This document shows positions 55,201 through 64,000 of a DNA stretch of 64,000 nucleotides, piece by piece. A program made the position numbers and the translations under genes. The stretch comes from Litoditis marina (taxonomy: Eukaryota; Nematoda; Chromadorea; Rhabditida; Rhabditidae). How positions within the stretch are numbered: the first letter of the stretch is position 1; each line of letters begins with the position of its first letter. Location of the stretch: assembly GCA_964036275.1 (NCBI GenBank), contig OZ038439.1:12939095-13003094 (forward strand), given 5' to 3'. The notes beneath the pieces were generated by a model. The model was not told where the DNA came from, did no database searches, and was given only the letters and a program-made list of their open reading frames with translations.

Positions 55201-56607
55201 ATTTTGCAAAAAAGAAAACGTATCGCCCTCGCATTCTCCGTAATGAATGAGCTCCATCGGTCAGGTTCACCTATTTTCGTACTCAGTTCTTCATATCATG
55301 CCAATGGAAATATAATATGTTTATGATACCTTTCACAACTCCCCCAATACTTACCATACAATAAAACTTTCTCATATCGGTTTTTAAATTAAGCAAGAAA
55401 TAAGAAAATATCAAAACCTCGAACGAATGTCGCTTGTACTAATATGATGACCCTCGTAACTTCGTTATATCTTTCAATCGAAAAGTGAAATCCGTGCAAT
55501 AGAACGTGGAAAGTCTCACTCTATGTATAAGTTTTGTGACATAATATCTAAACTGTAATCATAGCTTCGTAGATCGTAGAAACAGAGCTGAGTGTCCTAA
55601 AAAAGCACACATTGCTCACAATGTAGAAACTTGGGGTAGGCGGCAAGCGAAGTAACCAACCTGAAAAAAAGCATAGGAGAGCAAAGGTTGTCAGAAATGG
55701 AGGACGAGAAATGCCGGTACCCAGGCAGGGGGGTCTGGGGGGCGGCAGCCCCCCAGTATTTTTATACTACATATGCCCATTTTCTGGCCATACGGACGTT
55801 CGTTTTTTTTCGGCTGGCCAGGGGGTATTTTACGTATGATCACGAAACATACATACACCAGCAAGGTTGTCCGAATAGTCAGAAAACTTCGAAAAACGGA
55901 CCACTGTTTAGTCGAAATGATGAAAATCGGTCTACTTTTGATGAAAAATCCTGAATTTTCACGTGTTTACGCCTGAAAACGGACTACTTTATGTCGCTTA
56001 GTCAAACCTTACTGGCGTATGGAAACATACCAAGTCAGCTAACAACAAAAACAACGTTCTGCAATAAAAAACGAAGAAACGCTATTTACGAAGACTGTTA
56101 ATTTCCACGGTGGTATTGAAAAAAAACTGTAAATACTTGCAAGTTCATTAGTTTATGTGAAGATCATAATTAGCTCTTGTGTGTTCTTGCTGAAATTGGT
56201 GAATTGCCCGTGATACCGAGCATACTTATTCAGTACACTCTCACTAACATACCTTTTGTACACGATCTTGAGGTCTTTGTATTCGAGGAAAGCACACATC
56301 TTTGGCTTGCGAGCGAGAATCGTTGTGATCAACTCACGGCATATCTTCTTTTTCAGCTGGAATGCATGAACAATATGAGAAACTTTCCATGCAAAAACAT
56401 CAAGTAAACTGTTAGAAAGAGACGTGATAATAATGTTTTCTTCCGTTCATCCAAGTTCAGACATAAACCCTTTTAAATGATCGGTTGTTCCTCAATCATA
56501 TTCTCTATATAAAAAATATAAAAACCCACTTTATCTTGATACGCCGAATACCATTTCTGTAATCTGAGCTTTCCTTGTCTACTGAATAACAACATGAACT
56601 GAATCAT
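52234..56607 (-). CDS. aps-1: aps-1: AP-1 clathrin adaptor sigma subunit (5 exons, 157 aa)
   Basis: Exons on the minus strand: 56607-56530, 56356-56253, 53440-53332, 53019-52882, 52278-52234. The protein reads [20 protein letters not shown]..., [71 protein letters not shown], ending [12 protein letters not shown]. This is the sigma-1 small chain, full length for the family (157-158 aa), a longin-fold subunit of the AP-1 complex that packages cargo at the trans-Golgi and endosomes. The ATG is 6 bases after a CTTTCAG acceptor. Intron 2 (56252-53441) is 2.8 kb and holds a tandem repeat of about 470-bp units and a TTAA-flanked element. It is transcribed away from rpt-2 across a 719-bp spacer. Confidence 0.96.
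53489..53704. mobile_element. TTAA-flanked MITE, copy 3 (aps-1 intron 2)
   Basis: TTAAAGGAGACCGGAACAC at the left, TTGTGTTCCGGTCTCCTT at the right (right TTAA changed to TTCA). Internal sequence matches copy 1 in the same orientation. Confidence 0.85.
53950..55085. repeat. Tandem repeat of ~470-bp units (aps-1 intron 2)
   Basis: Two full units (starting about 53960 and 54430) and a partial third (54902-55085). Each begins with CATTCTC(A/G)GAAACATCC and TCATGGCTGTCCGTAG. The first two are nearly identical through ACACCCATAGACCAGACTAC and into the AT-rich half. They create repeated false reading frames. Confidence 0.9.
55728..55765 (+). repeat. G-rich hairpin (aps-1 intron 2)
   Basis: GGGGGG TCT GGGGGGC GGCA GCCCCCC: a stable hairpin with two flanking G runs. 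The surrounding text (about 55710-55990) resembles pieces near 53790-53870, 57560-57640 and 63600-63660, all with CCCGTTTTTTGG or ACGCCCATTTT-type phrases, probably one dispersed repeat. Confidence 0.6.
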
Positions 56608-57326
56608 TTCGGACTGAAAGAAAAACATTTCGGTTTTATGAAAGATGGAAAATTACGCTGCACATTTGATATAAGTGATACAACTAGCATGCATCTTCAG
56701 GACTGTATTACCGAAAACTAAATTTGCAGTGAAAAAAGAACAATGTAAAGTAAAGGAACTCTAATTTAAAAATATTAAAATCAAAATGTGGTGTGTGTCA
56801 ATATCGACAGGTATAATATTCGCAACGCCACCTCAAATACAACGCTGTAAAGCGCGGGTAGATAATCGTTTCACAGCGGAGAAATAGAAAATTTGAAAAA
56901 ATTTCGCTGTGTTCGTCATCAAAAATTTTCACGATGTGTTTTCACGTTTTCGCTTCGATTTTTGTTGATTTTGTGGTTATTTGTATCATTTTCAGCAATA
57001 ATTACTTGAGCATTCTACTTGTGATAGTGTGCCGTACCCTGCCCTAAACCACACTCTCGATATTTTGCTGAACGGAGAAAATAAAGAAAATAGCTAAATA
57101 AAGCTTTTCGAATCGAGACCACTCTCGCACACTTTTGGTTCATCGAATAGTTTGAATATAGGTTAATTTCGAAGCAACTGAACGGCTGCAACATTTTTTT
57201 TCTTTGTTTCTAAGTGCGATGAGCGCGATCAGCTCTCGCAATTATACTTCTACTTGTTCGCTCGTGATTCTGAATTCGTTTCTTTTGACTTTTAAACGAT
57301 GTATATAATGTTAACTCATTTCTAGT
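56608..57326. promoter_or_regulatory. Shared divergent promoter region between aps-1 and rpt-2
   Basis: A 719-bp spacer between two start codons facing apart. Both have a TTTCAG/TTTCTAG acceptor next to the ATG, so mRNA 5' ends lie inside this spacer. It is AT-rich with two long T/A runs and shows no inverted-repeat element, unlike most other spacers here. No specific binding site can be named with confidence. Confidence 0.5.
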
Positions 57327-62322
<4,996 letters not shown>

Positions 62323-62780
62323 TCCTTTAAACTCTCGTCATTTATGTAACCCCCGACTTGTGACCGGGTTGTATATTAATATGCATGATCACGGTTTTCT
62401 TGTAATTGTTCATTTGTCAAGTACTATTTATTATTCGTCTTGGATCATAAAGTTGTTTTCATCATTTTTTATATTTGTGAATTACTTTTCTGTTTGGTCA
62501 GAGTCTATCTTTTGTCTTACTTTCAACAAGTTGGCGCATTTTTTTTTGTTTGTTTTATGGAGGTGAATTTTCATCTGCGTAAGTTTTATACGATTCGGTC
62601 AAGTTTAGTTTTAGTGTTTTAATTGTTATGATTGCATGCTAGTAGTAGCACTACTGAACTTTGTAAAACGGCCATCTTTGTTCGTTGGAAATTAAATAAT
62701 GGCATTTTTAAGCTTTAGGAGCTTGGTTTTTTTGTGAAATGTACCTTCCGTTATTTTCCAGGTTAGATCATCTCATCAGA

Positions 62781-64000
62781 ATGGGCAAGCGTAACAGAAA
62801 CAAGTTCAAGCAACAGAACGGAGAGGCAGCAGCCCCTCTAACTGAGGTCTCGAACCAGGCGCCAACAGTACCGGCCAAGAAGGATCCGTGGGCGGACATC
62901 GAGCAGGGAACGGCCAAGAGCGCACGTCAGTTTCTATTCAGAGGAAAATGTTTGAGAACAGACTTTGATGTCATTTATCTGAAGAAAAGGGATGTATAGG
63001 TAAAAATGGTCGTTTTGCACCAAAACTAATGAAATTGGCATTCAGTCATCGGTACCTGTAATATAGTACTTGAACGTTGTGATAAATTAGCATATATCTT
63101 AGGTAACTGAATAATCTGTTTCTTTTTCGAATGAGATTTTTTCAGGCGAGGTTTTCTATGCACCAGCGGTTGTGGAGGAGTTTAAAGAGAAGCATTATGA
63201 AAAGGTGGGTCGGGAACGTGACGTACATAATAACATGATAAGAATTACAATCCGTGATGCGCTTTTTCGTATATTCAGAGAAATTATGGTTATGCCTCGG
63301 GAAAAAACCCAATTCTTTCTCATTCGGAACCAGTTTTTTTGGAAATGTTCTGCCTTGCTGCTGGTTATGAGGGTATAGTTGTCCAGTCTAACCGGCTGTA
63401 TTTTCAGATGAAGAACAAGAAGAAGCGTATGAACGACGGTTCGGCAGCCGAGAGGGTGGATATGCACACTGCCGCCCCCACCAAAGGAATGAAGAGAAGA
63501 AATACGGAGAATGAACCGAGTGCCGGAAAGAAGAATAGGGTGGCAGGTTGGTTTTAAACACCAGTTATTTGATTAGATCTAAATGCGTGAAAATAAATGA
63601 AAAAAAGTAGACTAGTTTTCTCGTTTTCGGCGAAAAAGTAGCACGTTTTTCATACCCTGGAATGAAGAATGGGGTGTCAGGTTGGAGTTGGGAAGTTGGG
63701 AATGACAACTTGGTCCCGGAAACGTTTGAAAAACAAGTTCACCAAATCCAGAAAATATGGACGACATTGGCATAAGCTCAACACCCCTTACACCTCTTTC
63801 CAACACCATCTTTGTTTATGGTCAGATTTAAGATTCAATAATCGTTGGATGTGTTTTTCGTTATGAAAACGAAAAAAATCTGGTGGTTCGCGTCTGGTTT
63901 TTATATTTTCCCAATGTTTTTTTCTTTTTCATTCACAATTTACAAACTTAAATTCTTCCAGAACAAGAACCTGTCAGTTCGCCGGAGAATGACTCATCCA
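62781..64000 (+). CDS. Lysine-rich protein of unknown family, 5' part (runs off the window)
   Basis: Exons: 62781-62925, 63146-63204, 63408-63546, 63962-64000 and beyond; all joins keep frame. The protein starts MGKRNRNKFKQQNG, has KKDPWADIEQG, then REVFYAPAVVEEFKEKHYEK, then a very basic stretch MKNKKKRMNDG, then KGMKRRNTENEPSAGKKNR and EQEPVSSPEND. The mix of basic clusters and disordered acidic/Ser segments suggests a nuclear or nucleolar protein, which is inference only. No domain recognised. The ATG follows a TTTTCCAG acceptor by 20 bases and is 458 bp below the rpt-2 stop on the same strand, so it may be a downstream operon gene. An imperfect repeat of the exon 3/intron boundary occurs at about 63660-63690. 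Confidence 0.72.

Overview
This window looks like nuclear DNA of a Caenorhabditis-type nematode. Introns are short to medium, AT-rich and end in TTTTCAG or TTTCCAG. Most start codons sit just behind a TTTCAG-like acceptor, as expected where mRNAs receive a spliced leader. The cluster picc-1 / aps-1 / rpt-2 recalls the C. elegans chromosome V neighbourhood F29G9 (recalled from memory, not searched). All gene models were built by hand from splice sites, reading frame and family resemblance. Exon lengths sum to multiples of three in every complete model.

Layout. 1-16.6 kb: a tandem array of Cys-loop ligand-gated ion channel genes (last exon of one gene, then two complete 12-exon paralogs). The second has an intact ORF1-like retrotransposon reading frame in intron 8, lodged at the apex of a palindromic element. 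18.5-24.3 kb: a 15-exon PLD3-like phospholipase D family gene. 26.8 kb: tRNA-Gly(GCC). 27.0-30.1 kb: a Ly6/three-finger gene with two competing last exons, one predicted secreted and one GPI-anchored, plus decayed copies of exons. 30.6-41.3 kb, minus strand: picc-1 (CCDC85 family), followed 248 bp downstream by a 93-residue gene of unknown family and then a possible small one-membrane-pass gene; the first two look like an operon. 41.3-52.2 kb: about 11 kb without a recognisable gene, rich in GA tracts and inverted-repeat elements. 52.2-56.6 kb, minus: aps-1, the AP-1 clathrin adaptor sigma subunit. 57.3-62.3 kb, plus: rpt-2, proteasome regulatory ATPase, divergent from aps-1 across 719 bp. 62.8 kb to the end: the start of a lysine-rich gene of unknown family, possibly the second gene of an rpt-2 operon.

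Mobile DNA. About a dozen families of short inverted-repeat elements (MITE-like) fill introns and spacers. The most striking has a complete tRNA-like core with both RNA polymerase III boxes and occurs eight times, always in introns and only in the first 28.5 kb. Others include a TTAA-flanked family, a family with near-perfect 50-bp terminal inverted repeats, and a perfect 60-bp-arm hairpin in a picc-1 intron.

The genes mix receptor and surface functions (channels, Ly6, PLD3-like) in the repeat-rich left half with housekeeping trafficking, junction and proteasome genes on the right. Nothing suggests the two halves act in one pathway.
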